From Fulvivirga ulvae (GTDB lineage: Bacteria; Bacteroidota; Bacteroidia; Cytophagales; Cyclobacteriaceae), in NCBI RefSeq assembly GCF_021389975.1, contig NZ_CP089981.1, positions 762,501 through 826,500 of the forward strand: a stretch of DNA of 64,000 nucleotides, given 5' to 3'. The position numbers and the translations under genes were made by a program. The notes below the pieces were generated by a model. The model did no database searches. It saw nothing but the letters and a program-made list of their open reading frames with translations, and was not told where the DNA came from. Positions 8,704 to 17,945 of the stretch are shown here, one piece after another. Position 1 is the stretch's first letter. Every line of letters starts with the position of its first letter.

Positions 8704-9345
8704 TTAATCATCCAGAAAGCCATTTTCTATGGCAAACTTTACAGCTCCTACTGTGGTTTTACTTCCTGTTTTCAGGAGGATGTTTTTTCTGTGGGTTTCT
8801 ACGGTATTTACGGAAATGAAGAAACGCTCGGAGATCTCTTTGGAGGTCAGCTCCTCGCTGAGGAGTTTCAACACTTCTTTTTCCCTTTGGGACAACTCAA
8901 CGTGCTGGTGTTTTTTACGTTCAAAAACGCTTTCCATGTACGTTTTTTTAACTACCTCTGAATAATACTTTTCCCCTTTCAAAACTTCCTGCACGGCTTT
9001 TTTGAGCTCTTTCTTATCAGCCATTTTAAGTACAAAACCATCAGCATTGCGTTGAATGACTTTCTGGACTGTTCTTGCATCGTCGAGCATACTCAGGATC
9101 ATGAATTTAACCTCTGGCATTTGCTTTTTTGCCTCTGCCAATAGGGTCAAACCGTCCATTTTGGGCATATTAATATCGCTGATGATCAGGTCAATTGGGA
9201 ATTGCTTCATCAAGCGGATAACCTGCTGCCCCTCTGTAGCCAGATGAATGTCGCCTATCTCAGGTATTTCGCTAATGATTGTATGCAGGCCTTCCAAAAA
9301 CATAATGTGGTCATCGGCGAGTATGATGTTATGCTGCTTCTTCAT
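8704..9345 (-). CDS. NarL/LuxR-type response regulator (213 aa)
   Basis: Receiver domain at residues 5-120 with acidic pocket D11/D12 and phospho-acceptor D57 in ISDINMPKMDG, then a LuxR-type helix-turn-helix at about 145-205 (LSQREKEVLKLLSEELTSKE ... VNTVETHRKNIL). It should bind DNA after phosphorylation. Its start lies 17 bases inside the end of the upstream TPR histidine kinase gene, so the two are co-expressed and are the obvious cognate pair. Length is standard for the family. The target genes are not visible; the 220 bases downstream carry no recognised element. Confidence 0.93.
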   Translation of the reverse strand: MKKQHNIILADDHIMFLEGLHTIISEIPEIGDIHLATEGQQVIRLMKQFPIDLIISDINMPKMDGLTLLAEAKKQMPEVKFMILSMLDDARTVQKVIQRNADGFVLKMADKKELKKAVQEVLKGEKYYSEVVKKTYMESVFERKKHQHVELSQREKEVLKLLSEELTSKEISERFFISVNTVETHRKNILLKTGSKTTVGAVKFAIENGFLDD

Positions 9346-11332
9346 CTGAAATTATATTACTGTGGTTGATCAAAGGTATATCTATATTTACTAAAGTGCC
9401 CTTTTCGGAGCTTTCTATGGACATGGTTCCTGCAAGTGCTTCCAGGCGTTCACGGATATTGCGCAGGCCTATACCTGAGGCTTTTTTCCCTTGAGGGATT
9501 CCTTGCCCGTTGTCATTTACTACAATGTTGATATATGCTTCATGCAGGGTAAGCTGTACTTCGGCTTCACGGGCATCGGCATGCTGTACGATATTATTCA
9601 CCAACTCCTGCAGGATCCTGTATACATCAGCCAGCAAAATATCCGGGAGCCGGTCAATATCTTTTTCCGGAAAAAAGAAGGTATTGATCCTTAGTTTTCC
9701 ATCATTGGTTTTTTGGACAAGAAAGTCTTTCAGGAAGCTTGAGAAGCCGGTTTGGGAAAATGGCAGCGGGTGCAACTGATGAGAAAGGTTACGGATGTCT
9801 TTGCAGGCATTCTGAATACCGGTCATGATCCTGCCGGCATTGTGATCCATACCTTTATGTTCCAGGTAGTGCTCCAGCATCATTTTCAGGCTGGCCAGGT
9901 CACTGCCTATACCGTCATGTATCTCCCGCGCTATGCGTGACCTCTCTTGCTCCTGCCCCTCCTGGTAGCGTTCTATAACTGTAAGCTTGTAGTCCTTGAT
10001 GAGCTGATTGATGGCTTGCCGCGAGTTCTCTTCCTGCTGCTCAGCCAGCCGGCGCTGGGCTTTCATTTTTTGGACATAAAAATACCGCAAAATAATGAGG
10101 GTGAGCAGAACCAGGAGGAAGCCTGCAATAAATACATTCTTAACCAGTCGCTGGCGTTTTTCCTGTAGTTCCGACTTTTGCAGCTCTGCTTCTTTCAACG
10201 ACTTCTCCCGCTCCAGCAGTGCAATGCGCGTTTCCTTTAGGGCTGTTTCATATTCCTGCTCAAGTTCTTCCTGATATTTTTCTTTTTCTAGCGAATTGAC
10301 ACTCTCCTCGTAGGCTACATATTGCTCATAGTACAAGAGGGCCTTTTTATAATCCCCTTTCATCCGGTAAAGTTGAGACAGGTTTTTGTAGACCTCGCCT
10401 GTAAAATACGGTGGATTGTCAATGTCAATGATTTTCAGTGCCTTGTCAAAATATTGTATAGCGACATTCAGGTTTCCCAGGTTCATGTTTGACAGGCCCA
10501 GATCGTTATAAACAATGGCCATATCTGAATGCAGATTGAGCTTCTCCAACAGTTGCAAAGTTTTCTTCAATAGCGGAACAGCTTCTTTATAGCGTTCTTC
10601 CTCTACCAGCATCTGGGAGAGGTTAATATTTACATAAGCCACTTTGGAATAGTGCTCTACCCCTTCGAAATAAGCCAATACTTCCAGATATTGCTCTCGT
10701 GCCTTTTCATAATTGCCCTGTTCCTTATGGATATTGGCATAATTGAACATGATATCTATCAAACCACCTTGATCATTGATCGCCTCATAAATCTCTTTGG
10801 CGCGATCCAGGTTCTCCATGGCCTGTCCGTATTTCTGCTGTTGAAAGTATATTAGCGCAATATTCTGGTATGTATTCCCCTCATGTCGTTTATCTCCCAG
10901 CTGTTTTGCCAGTTGCAAGCCTGACATAAAATGCTCCGTAGCCTCTGATAGCATACCCATATTTTTGTAAGCCACAGCCAGAAGGTTATAGCAGGCAGGC
11001 AAGCCTTTCTGCACACCGTTACGGGCAAGGAGGTCAATGGCGGTATTAATTTCTTCAATAGTTGTACTGAATTCCCCTTTTTTATAGGCCAGGTTACCTA
11101 GTAAATAATGGGCTTTGGCGGCATATATGTCATAGCTATTCTCCTCACTGATCTGTAGTATTTTATCTGCAATCAGCTTGGCCTCTACCGGTGAAGTATG
11201 CACCACATTGACATATTCATCAAAAAGCGAGTCAAGCTTCACTTCCTGCCTGCTCTTTTCCTGGCCCAGGGCCGGGCTATAAAAGCACAAGGCCAGAAGT
11301 AGAGGTATGGTTATCCTTAAAGTTGCAATCAT
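9329..11332 (-). CDS. TPR sensor histidine kinase, HisKA_3 type (667 aa)
   Basis: Signal peptide (first about 23 residues, ending in SPALGQ), a periplasmic array of TPR repeats to about residue 340, a coiled coil, one membrane helix near 395-416, a HisKA_3 dimerisation domain with IAREIHDGIGSDL near residue 470 holding the phospho-acceptor histidine, and an ATPase domain (LQELVNNIVQHADA N-box, DNGQGIP and GIGLRNIRERLEAL). This is the common TPR-linked NarX-like kinase of Bacteroidota. It phosphorylates the NarL-type regulator encoded with a 17-base overlap downstream. The signal sensed is unknown. Confidence 0.92.
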   Translation of the reverse strand: MIATLRITIPLLLALCFYSPALGQEKSRQEVKLDSLFDEYVNVVHTSPVEAKLIADKILQISEENSYDIYAAKAHYLLGNLAYKKGEFSTTIEEINTAIDLLARNGVQKGLPACYNLLAVAYKNMGMLSEATEHFMSGLQLAKQLGDKRHEGNTYQNIALIYFQQQKYGQAMENLDRAKEIYEAINDQGGLIDIMFNYANIHKEQGNYEKAREQYLEVLAYFEGVEHYSKVAYVNINLSQMLVEEERYKEAVPLLKKTLQLLEKLNLHSDMAIVYNDLGLSNMNLGNLNVAIQYFDKALKIIDIDNPPYFTGEVYKNLSQLYRMKGDYKKALLYYEQYVAYEESVNSLEKEKYQEELEQEYETALKETRIALLEREKSLKEAELQKSELQEKRQRLVKNVFIAGFLLVLLTLIILRYFYVQKMKAQRRLAEQQEENSRQAINQLIKDYKLTVIERYQEGQEQERSRIAREIHDGIGSDLASLKMMLEHYLEHKGMDHNAGRIMTGIQNACKDIRNLSHQLHPLPFSQTGFSSFLKDFLVQKTNDGKLRINTFFFPEKDIDRLPDILLADVYRILQELVNNIVQHADAREAEVQLTLHEAYINIVVNDNGQGIPQGKKASGIGLRNIRERLEALAGTMSIESSEKGTLVNIDIPLINHSNIISDEEAA

Positions 11333-11596
11333 CTTTCCAGTATGGGATCAGGCTAGATATTCAAACACCAAAAGCTTGCAATTTATGCTATCTACAGCAC
11401 TTATACATCACCTAATTCCGTGATTTACAAAAACTCTGGCCAGGTCAGTGAGGAATTTCCATTTTACCCGATTATGGCTATCAATTCAAAATGTCAATCC
11501 GTCAATCGAAAGGGTGTATTTGTAAATGTATCAATATGTGGTACTTACATACCCGCTACATTCATGAAAGTAAACAAAAAGAAAACACTTGAAATT

Positions 11597-12754
11597 ATGA
11601 AAAAGATATTTGTGAATGCACTGATACTTTCCGGCATCTTAATGATAGCAAGCTGTAGCGATGATGACAACAAAGTAGTACCTGCTGATGTCCCCTTCGT
11701 AAACCCGGAAGTTGCAGAGGTTTATGTGGGCACCCAAAGCCCGGGTGATGTATGGACGTGGAGCCTGGACAAAGAGCAGGGGCATATGACAGCTTCGTGG
11801 GATTATGGTACGTTTGATGACACCAGCGATGACATCACTATTGAAGGTACTTTTGAAACTTTCCCCTCCGGCTTCATGAAGGTTACCATTACCAGTGCAG
11901 CACCTGCCAATGATGAAATACCCACCGATGGCAGTGCCTGGTTTTATGCACTCGAAATACCAGGAATGACCATGATCATCAAACCGGAAGGCAGCATCAA
12001 AGGTGATATTATAGCCATGGTACCTGAGGGAGACTGCGCCAACATACCCGGATCGTACAACTATATAATAACAGCCCCGGGTGGTCAGTCAGACTTTGAT
12101 CCTATTACGGATGAGGCCTTTGGTTATGTTGATTTCGCTGCCTCTGGCGACGGCTTCGATATATCCGGTTATAAGTTCAGCCTTGACTGTGTCAATGATG
12201 GTGCATGTACGGACACTGGTGCTATCGAAGGCCTGCCTATTGCCACATGTGTGAATAATGGCTTTGTGGAAATTATGGAGGGTGGTAAAACCGTAGCTCA
12301 GGGACAATTTACCAATGCAGGTGCTATGATGATGGACTTTGGCTATGGCAACGGTGGCGTATTTGCACTTAAAACTGATGCTGATGCTACTAAAGATGCA
12401 CTGCTGGACAACACTTACAATGGTATAGCTTACCTGCCTAAAAACAATGATGAGCAATCGGTACCCGTAAAGCTGTCTTTTGCCAAAAATGACCTGGACA
12501 ACATGATAGGCACGGGATACGCATACACCAACATTGAAACCGGCACAATAGACAACGATGAAGGCGCGGTGGTGATCGTAGAGAATGTGATCAATGGACG
12601 AGTGCTGGGCAGTATGAATTTTGATGAGGACAATGATGTCTCTGATATGGCTGCGGCCTTGCTTGTCAATGGAAATGACCAGATACTGATTGTTACCAGC
12701 TACGACGAAGAGTCTCTTGACCCTATCATCCTGATCCTGGCCAAGCAAAACTAA
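11597..12754 (+). CDS. Secreted lipoprotein (385 aa)
   Basis: The start at 11597 gives an ideal SPII signal (MKKIFVNALILSGILMIASC), whereas the longer frame from 11420 would put 59 odd residues before it. The mature protein is acidic, Asp-rich and beta-type, with four internal cysteines in two pairs that could form disulfides. No membrane segment beyond the signal. Several Gly/Asp-rich strands suggest an outer-membrane or surface beta-rich lipoprotein. I do not recognise the family. It stands alone between the TPR kinase and the GAF/LytS cassette and ends in its own terminator at 12767. Confidence 0.8.
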   Translation: MKKIFVNALILSGILMIASCSDDDNKVVPADVPFVNPEVAEVYVGTQSPGDVWTWSLDKEQGHMTASWDYGTFDDTSDDITIEGTFETFPSGFMKVTITSAAPANDEIPTDGSAWFYALEIPGMTMIIKPEGSIKGDIIAMVPEGDCANIPGSYNYIITAPGGQSDFDPITDEAFGYVDFAASGDGFDISGYKFSLDCVNDGACTDTGAIEGLPIATCVNNGFVEIMEGGKTVAQGQFTNAGAMMMDFGYGNGGVFALKTDADATKDALLDNTYNGIAYLPKNNDEQSVPVKLSFAKNDLDNMIGTGYAYTNIETGTIDNDEGAVVIVENVINGRVLGSMNFDEDNDVSDMAAALLVNGNDQILIVTSYDEESLDPIILILAKQN

Positions 12755-12766
12755 TTGTAGCGGTTA

Positions 12767-12803
12767 AATAACCCTGAGGGTCAACAGCACTCTCAGGGTT
12801 ATT
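12767..12803 (+). terminator. Hairpin terminator after lipoprotein gene
   Basis: Perfect 12-bp stem AATAACCCTGAG/CTCAGGGTTATT around a 13-base loop, 13 bases after the stop codon. There is no long T run after it, so termination strength is uncertain. Confidence 0.65.
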
Positions 12804-12837
12804 ATTCATTAACCTGTTTATTCAACCTTAACCACCA

Positions 12838-12906
12838 ATGAAACGGCTAATCATAATCGTAAGTACTGCAAGCATAATCTTCGCTTTACTGATCCTCCGG
12901 CTTTGA
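12838..12906 (+). CDS. Possible 22-aa hydrophobic peptide
   Basis: An ATG frame between the terminator at 12767 and the next gene encodes a short peptide that starts MKRLIIIV and is almost wholly hydrophobic, ending in an arginine and leucine. It looks like a single membrane-spanning mini-protein. Coding cannot be shown from sequence this short; it may be chance. Confidence 0.25.
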   Translation: MKRLIIIVSTASIIFALLILRL

Positions 12907-12962
12907 CCGCAAGGTGGAATTTAGAGAATCAAAAATTGCAGGTGTTTTAATTTTATTCTATT

Positions 12963-14165
12963 ATGGCAGAAAATGGTGAAGTACAATTGGCAAAGAAATT
13001 AAAACTTGATGAGCTGGAAGAGACTTTAGTATACTTCGCTACTTCCATTATTAGCAAGAATACGGAGGAAGAGGTACTGTGGGACCTCGCCAAAAACTGT
13101 ATTTCAAGGTTAGGGTTTCTGGATTGCGTGGTTTATAAGGTAGATTATGATCGGAAGGTGCTTGTTCAGAAAGCCGCACACGGCCCCAAAAACCCACGTA
13201 GCTATGAGGTATTACAACCTATTGAGATACCTATAGGAAAGGGGATAACAGGAACTGTAGCATCAACAGGCAAACCTGAGCTGGTTAGCGATACCAGCAA
13301 GGACAAACGATATGTAGTGGACGATGAAGTACGCCTTTCTGAAATTGCCGTACCTATCATCCAGGATGACCAGGTCTGGGGGGTAATAGATTGTGAGCAT
13401 CCTGACAAGAATTTTTTCACGCATCAACACTTAAAGACCCTTCATGCAATTGCCTCCATATGCGCTGTAAAGCTTGCCCGTGTCAATGCCGAACATGAGC
13501 TTAAACTGAAACAAAAAGCCCTTATGGATACAGAACGGGAGCTGGTAAATCTGAGAGTCAACTCTCTCAGGCGGCAGATGAACCCGCACTTTCTGTTTAA
13601 TGCCTTAAATGCCATTCAGTATTTTATTACAACGGATAAAAAGAGAATGGCTCTCCGGTATCATAGCCTTTTCAGTAAGCTCATCCGTAAGTATATGCTG
13701 CACCTGGATGAGGAGAAGATACAACTGGAAGAAGAGATCAGGATGATCAACTGGTACCTCAAGTTACAGCAGCTCAGATATGAAGATCGCTTCAAGTTTA
13801 CAATCAACGTTTCCGAAAGCCTCTATAGCCTCCATATTCCTACATTGATCATACAACTTATTATTGAAGAGCTGATTGAGCGCATGGTGATGTCCAACTC
13901 GGGAGAGGGTTGTCTGACCCTTGACTTCACTTATCAACCGGGCAGGCTGCAGTTCAAAGCTTCCCTGGAAGTAGATATACTCCAGGATTTTACCCGAAAT
14001 GATGCTGAAGATTATCGCACTAACCTATTTACATGGCAGGAACATATTGATTTATTAAATAAAATAAAGGATCTTAAGATAGTTCGCCAGTTAGATGAGT
14101 TAAAAAACGATAAAGGGAAAATTACCGGCAGAATAATAGAGCTCACCATTCCTTTACCAGAGTAA
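12963..14165 (+). CDS. GAF-domain LytS-like protein with degenerate kinase domain (400 aa)
   Basis: A GAF sensor domain fills residues about 25-180 and is followed by a coiled coil and a LytS-type His_kinase segment (RRQMNPHFLFNALNAIQYFI near 200-220). The ATPase half is degenerate: where the intact neighbour has IQPYVENAIIHGL, this protein has IQLIIEELIERMV, so the N-box asparagine is lost, and no G-box (DNGxG) or GxG motif follows. It should not bind ATP by itself. Its stop overlaps the ATG of the intact LytS kinase by one base (TAATG), and a LytTR regulator follows. It probably feeds a cytoplasmic GAF signal into that kinase as a pseudokinase partner; this is inference. Confidence 0.82.
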   Translation: MAENGEVQLAKKLKLDELEETLVYFATSIISKNTEEEVLWDLAKNCISRLGFLDCVVYKVDYDRKVLVQKAAHGPKNPRSYEVLQPIEIPIGKGITGTVASTGKPELVSDTSKDKRYVVDDEVRLSEIAVPIIQDDQVWGVIDCEHPDKNFFTHQHLKTLHAIASICAVKLARVNAEHELKLKQKALMDTERELVNLRVNSLRRQMNPHFLFNALNAIQYFITTDKKRMALRYHSLFSKLIRKYMLHLDEEKIQLEEEIRMINWYLKLQQLRYEDRFKFTINVSESLYSLHIPTLIIQLIIEELIERMVMSNSGEGCLTLDFTYQPGRLQFKASLEVDILQDFTRNDAEDYRTNLFTWQEHIDLLNKIKDLKIVRQLDELKNDKGKITGRIIELTIPLPE

Positions 14166-15991
14166 TGAAGAAATACCTCATTGGTTTAATATTTATCGGC
14201 TACCTCATCACTGCGGCCAAAGCTCAGCATAATGTTTATTTGTACAACGACCTCCGCCTTATTCCTTCAGTAGAGGCTGAAAAAAAAGGAGAACAATATT
14301 CACCCGAAGCTATCTTGAAAAAAGAACGATTGCAGTTTGCTTCCCCTGAGAACCTGGATAATATTCCCTCCGGCGTTGCCTATTGGCTACGTTTTGACCT
14401 GAATTCTTTTTTGTACCTTTTTGAAAGCTACGATACCCTTTACCTTAATACACCAAGCTTTTACAGAGGGGCTTATTACCTCCGGGAAGGGGGTAAAATA
14501 AAGTCAGTTGAAATTAACTTTTTCAATAAAAGCGACTTAAAAAGCAATAAAGTAAAGAGGTCGTACTTGCCCTTTACAAAAGAAAATCTTCTGGAAAACC
14601 GGTTTATAGTTATAAAGACTGATGGGTTTCTGGGCGGTTATCGCTGGAAACGATCCGGTTTTTACATTGCCAATAACAACCAGGATGCCATTCAGGATTA
14701 TTCATATTTCAAACGATCATTTGAAAGACAAATACCCATATATCTCTTTCTGGGCCTTGCCGGGGCATTGTTTATACTAAATGTACTGCTTTATATTTAT
14801 TCTTTAAACCACATCTACCTGTTTTACAGCCTCTTTCTCCTCTTCCAAAGTGCTTATTATTCGCAGTTGAGCCTTAATATTATTACATATTTTGAAGCAA
14901 ATCATCCTCTGCTTCTCTATGTGGTAACCAGTGTTACCCAGATAGCTATAAACCTGATGTATTTACTGTTTATACGTTCCTTTCTGGAAATGCCGGCGGA
15001 TTACCCGAAACTCAATAAGGTGGTGAAAATAATAGCATACTTCCTTGCTGTTCTTATTATAGCCGACACCATCATACTGATCATTGACCCGTTCTTCCCC
15101 TACCAATCTGTATTAATGAATTTTCAGCGTTACTTTATGAGCCTTTTTGCCTTATATGGTATTATCCATTTGCTGATTTTCAAGAAATCAAACCTTGTTT
15201 ACTTTGTAGTTATTGGCACGGCTATTTTTGTTACCGGGGCTCTTTTTACTTTATTTTTAATGAATATCAAATATATGCTGGCCGGTGCAAGCATTGAAAG
15301 TTTTGTATTTGCCACGGGTCTCGCCTATAGAATTAAAATGGTATATGAAGACAAATTAAATCTCGAAAAGGAGGCTGTATCGGCCAGTAAAAGTGCGTTG
15401 CGCGCTCAGATAAACCCCCACTTTATATTTAATGCATTAAACTCAATTCAGCACCTCATCACTGTCAATGATAAAAAGAGTGCCCTCAGGTACCTTACCA
15501 AATGTTCTCACCTGCTCCGGCAGATCCTTGAAAATTCGATTGAAGTAAACGTACCGTTAAGAAGGGAGATAGAACTTCTAAAGCTTTACCTTGAGCTTGA
15601 GTCATTGCGATTCGATCAGAGCTTTGAATATTCAATTGCGGTAGATGAGCAGCTGGATATCCATAACCTGGAAATGCCGCTGTTTCTCATACAACCCTAT
15701 GTAGAAAATGCTATCATCCATGGCCTGATGCCAGCTACTTATAAGCCTAAAAGAATAAATATTGAATTTTGTGATAAAGGTGCCTTTATTCTTTGCACGA
15801 TCAGCGATAACGGTATTGGCAGGGCTGCAGCCAGGGCACTGAGGAAGAAAACCGTATATGTATCAAGAGGCATGTCGGTAACAAAAAAACGACTCGATCT
15901 CATTAATATGAACAGGTCGCAAAAGACCCTTGTCACCTTTGAAGATTCTGACAAAGGCACAAAAGTATTTATTAACATACCCAAAATGTAA
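14165..15991 (+). CDS. 7TM-DISM LytS-type sensor histidine kinase (608 aa)
   Basis: Signal peptide (ends ITAAKAQ), a periplasmic beta-type domain of the 7TMR-DISM extracellular type, seven membrane segments between about residues 190 and 385, then a His_kinase domain (ALRAQINPHFIFNALNSIQ near 410-430, histidine in NPHF) and a full ATPase domain with IQPYVENAIIHGL and ISDNGIG. It phosphorylates a LytTR regulator. It overlaps the upstream pseudokinase gene by one base and is one base from the response regulator gene, so all three are one transcription and translation unit. The ligand is unknown. Confidence 0.92.
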   Translation: MKKYLIGLIFIGYLITAAKAQHNVYLYNDLRLIPSVEAEKKGEQYSPEAILKKERLQFASPENLDNIPSGVAYWLRFDLNSFLYLFESYDTLYLNTPSFYRGAYYLREGGKIKSVEINFFNKSDLKSNKVKRSYLPFTKENLLENRFIVIKTDGFLGGYRWKRSGFYIANNNQDAIQDYSYFKRSFERQIPIYLFLGLAGALFILNVLLYIYSLNHIYLFYSLFLLFQSAYYSQLSLNIITYFEANHPLLLYVVTSVTQIAINLMYLLFIRSFLEMPADYPKLNKVVKIIAYFLAVLIIADTIILIIDPFFPYQSVLMNFQRYFMSLFALYGIIHLLIFKKSNLVYFVVIGTAIFVTGALFTLFLMNIKYMLAGASIESFVFATGLAYRIKMVYEDKLNLEKEAVSASKSALRAQINPHFIFNALNSIQHLITVNDKKSALRYLTKCSHLLRQILENSIEVNVPLRREIELLKLYLELESLRFDQSFEYSIAVDEQLDIHNLEMPLFLIQPYVENAIIHGLMPATYKPKRINIEFCDKGAFILCTISDNGIGRAAARALRKKTVYVSRGMSVTKKRLDLINMNRSQKTLVTFEDSDKGTKVFINIPKM

Positions 15992-15992
15992 G

Positions 15993-16745
15993 ATGCTAAA
16001 CGTAGTAATAATTGAAGACGAAATAAGGAGCCAGGAGACCTTAAAATCCTTGCTCACAGAGTTTTGCGATGACGTCAATGTACTAGGCATGGCTGGTAAC
16101 GTAAGAGATGCCGTGGCGCTGATCAACAAAGTAAGACCGGAGCTGATATTTCTGGACATTGAGCTACAAACGGGTACAGGCTTTGATGTGCTCAATCAGA
16201 TCGGAGAACGCAACTTCGACGTGATTTTCACCACTGCCTTTGAACAATATGCCATAAAAGCGATCAAATTCAGTTCGCTGGACTACCTGCTCAAGCCTAT
16301 AGATATAGATGAATTACAGGAGGCTCTTGAAAAGGCAAGGAAAAGGATAGACCGGCAGGAGTCTTCAAAGCAACTGAGCCTGCTGCTGAAAAACATGGAT
16401 GAAAGGCCCAATCAACGAAAAAAGATCTGCCTGTCAACCTCTGAAGGCCTCGAATTTATAGATATCGAAAATATCAGATACTGCGAAGCCAACGGTTCGT
16501 ACACCAATTTCAACATCAAGCCTGATGTGAAGCTGATTGTAAGCAAAAACCTGAAAGAATATGAGAGTCTGCTCTCCGACCACAGCTTTATGCGCGTACA
16601 CAACAGCTTCCTGATCAACCTGCATGAAGTGAAAAAATTTGTAAAATCAGAAGGGGGCTATATTCTGATGAATGACGGCACCCAGATAGCTATCTCTCAG
16701 AGCAAACGCGATGAATTTATGGAGAGAATGATGAGTCTGTCGTAA
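15993..16745 (+). CDS. LytTR family response regulator (250 aa)
   Basis: Receiver domain (residues 1-120) with acidic pocket E8/D9 and phospho-acceptor D55 in IFLDIELQTGTG, followed by a LytTR DNA-binding domain (about 150-248; IRYCEANGSYTNF and FMRVHNSFLINL). The ATG at 15993 directly follows the kinase stop and gives the normal N-terminus; a start further upstream would overlap the kinase and add 21 unrelated residues. It is the cognate regulator of the 7TM-DISM kinase. Its stop abuts the stop of the convergent DinB gene with no gap. Confidence 0.93.
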   Translation: MLNVVIIEDEIRSQETLKSLLTEFCDDVNVLGMAGNVRDAVALINKVRPELIFLDIELQTGTGFDVLNQIGERNFDVIFTTAFEQYAIKAIKFSSLDYLLKPIDIDELQEALEKARKRIDRQESSKQLSLLLKNMDERPNQRKKICLSTSEGLEFIDIENIRYCEANGSYTNFNIKPDVKLIVSKNLKEYESLLSDHSFMRVHNSFLINLHEVKKFVKSEGGYILMNDGTQIAISQSKRDEFMERMMSLS

Positions 16746-17216
16746 TCAATCCCAAATCATCGGCCTTTTTATATTGAGGCTTCTCAGGTATCCCAACATC
16801 TGGCCGGTATGTACTGACTCATGATAGGCCATACGGTTAAGGTAGTCCCCCAACTTTTTACGCTGCCCTACTTCGGTCCTTATAATTTCAACATTTTCGA
16901 GTTCATCTTCCGTCAGATTTTCAACCATATTAATGAACAGCATGCGATATCTTTCTGCCATATGCAACTCATGGTTAACATCCGCATACGGCACTCTCAA
17001 CCACGGTGACTGGTAATCACCCAGATTGCCCTTATTTTCAATTATTCTGTGAAAGAGGTGTTCGCCTTCCAGCACATGCCGGATCATTTCGATTATGGAG
17101 AAGGCCTTCTTATCCGGTTGCCAGTTCAAATGCACGTCGGGTATGGCCCTCCATAGTTTTATGCTGCGCCTTCTTGTTTCTGCAAAATTCAATAGTATAA
17201 CCTCTCTGGCATTCAT
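16746..17216 (-). CDS. DinB-like metal-binding protein (156 aa)
   Basis: A four-helix bundle protein of the DinB/YfiT superfamily. The probable metal-binding histidines are H47 (MIRHVLEGEH) and H132/H136 in the diagnostic AYHESVHTGQMLGYLR near the C-terminus. Members bind Ni or Zn and act as thiol transferases or hydrolases in stress and detoxification, but the substrate of this one is unknown. Length is standard. It stands alone on the minus strand, ending exactly where the convergent LytTR regulator ends. Confidence 0.85.
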   Translation of the reverse strand: MNAREVILLNFAETRRRSIKLWRAIPDVHLNWQPDKKAFSIIEMIRHVLEGEHLFHRIIENKGNLGDYQSPWLRVPYADVNHELHMAERYRMLFINMVENLTEDELENVEIIRTEVGQRKKLGDYLNRMAYHESVHTGQMLGYLRSLNIKRPMIWD

Positions 17217-17260
17217 TGCTAGTTGTAATTATAATAAAACAATAAAAAATTATCGTTAAT

Positions 17261-17945
17261 CTAGATCTCCAGCTTCAGTAGATCATGCAACTCCAATTTC
17301 CCTTTGGGGGTTATGAGTAGCTCGCGTGTGTTTTTCTTCTTTCTGACCCAGTCGTTGTCGAGCATTATCTGCAGCATGGATGCACCAAGTGCTCCTGCCA
17401 GGTGGGCCCTTCGCTCGCTCCAGTCGAGACATTGATGTGCAAAAGAGCGCTTTTGCTGCCGCAAGGCTTCGGTATCCACACCTAAAGAAAGAAACCACTC
17501 CTGTCCTTTTTTGGTGAGGTCGTAGGCTTTTTCAGTAGGCTGAAGCACGCCATATTGCACTAACGATTCGGTGAGGCTCACTCCTAATTTGCCTGCTACA
17601 TGATCGTAACAGGTTCTGGCATAGGTTATGCCGGATGGCTTCGGTTTTTTTATCTTTTTACCGCCATCTTGTAATGGTAACAGGCTCGCCATGGACTCCA
17701 CCACCTGTGCGACTTCAGCAGTTTTAAAGGTATAGTATCTGTGCCTGCCCTGTAAGGATATTGGCATCAACCAGTTTAGCCAGATGATTGCTTGCTGATT
17801 GAGGAGAGATATTGGCACATAGTGATAATTCGGTGGCCGTATAAGCTCTTCCGTCCAAAAGGTTCCAAAGCATAACAGAACGTGCTTTATCTCCAATCAG
17901 GGCCGCAATTTGACTAAACTGATTTTCCAATTCTTCCATAATCAT
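17261..17945 (-). pseudogene. ArsR-family HTH regulator, broken by frameshift
   Basis: Two frames together make one protein of about 230 aa. The first (from ATG at 17945) encodes a complete winged-helix start, LIGDKARSVMLWNLLDGRA and SPQSASNHLAKLVDANIL, then runs into a stop near 17724. The second frame carries on with QGRHRYYTFKTAEVAQVVESM, the typical ArsR wing, and a long C-terminal half ending at 17261. The frames must join near 17742-17757. About four residues usually found between the recognition helix and QGRHRYY are also missing, so a small deletion at the short repeat CAG is as likely as a one-base error. The gene follows the ACT-domain gene directly (TAG then ATG). Confidence 0.75.
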
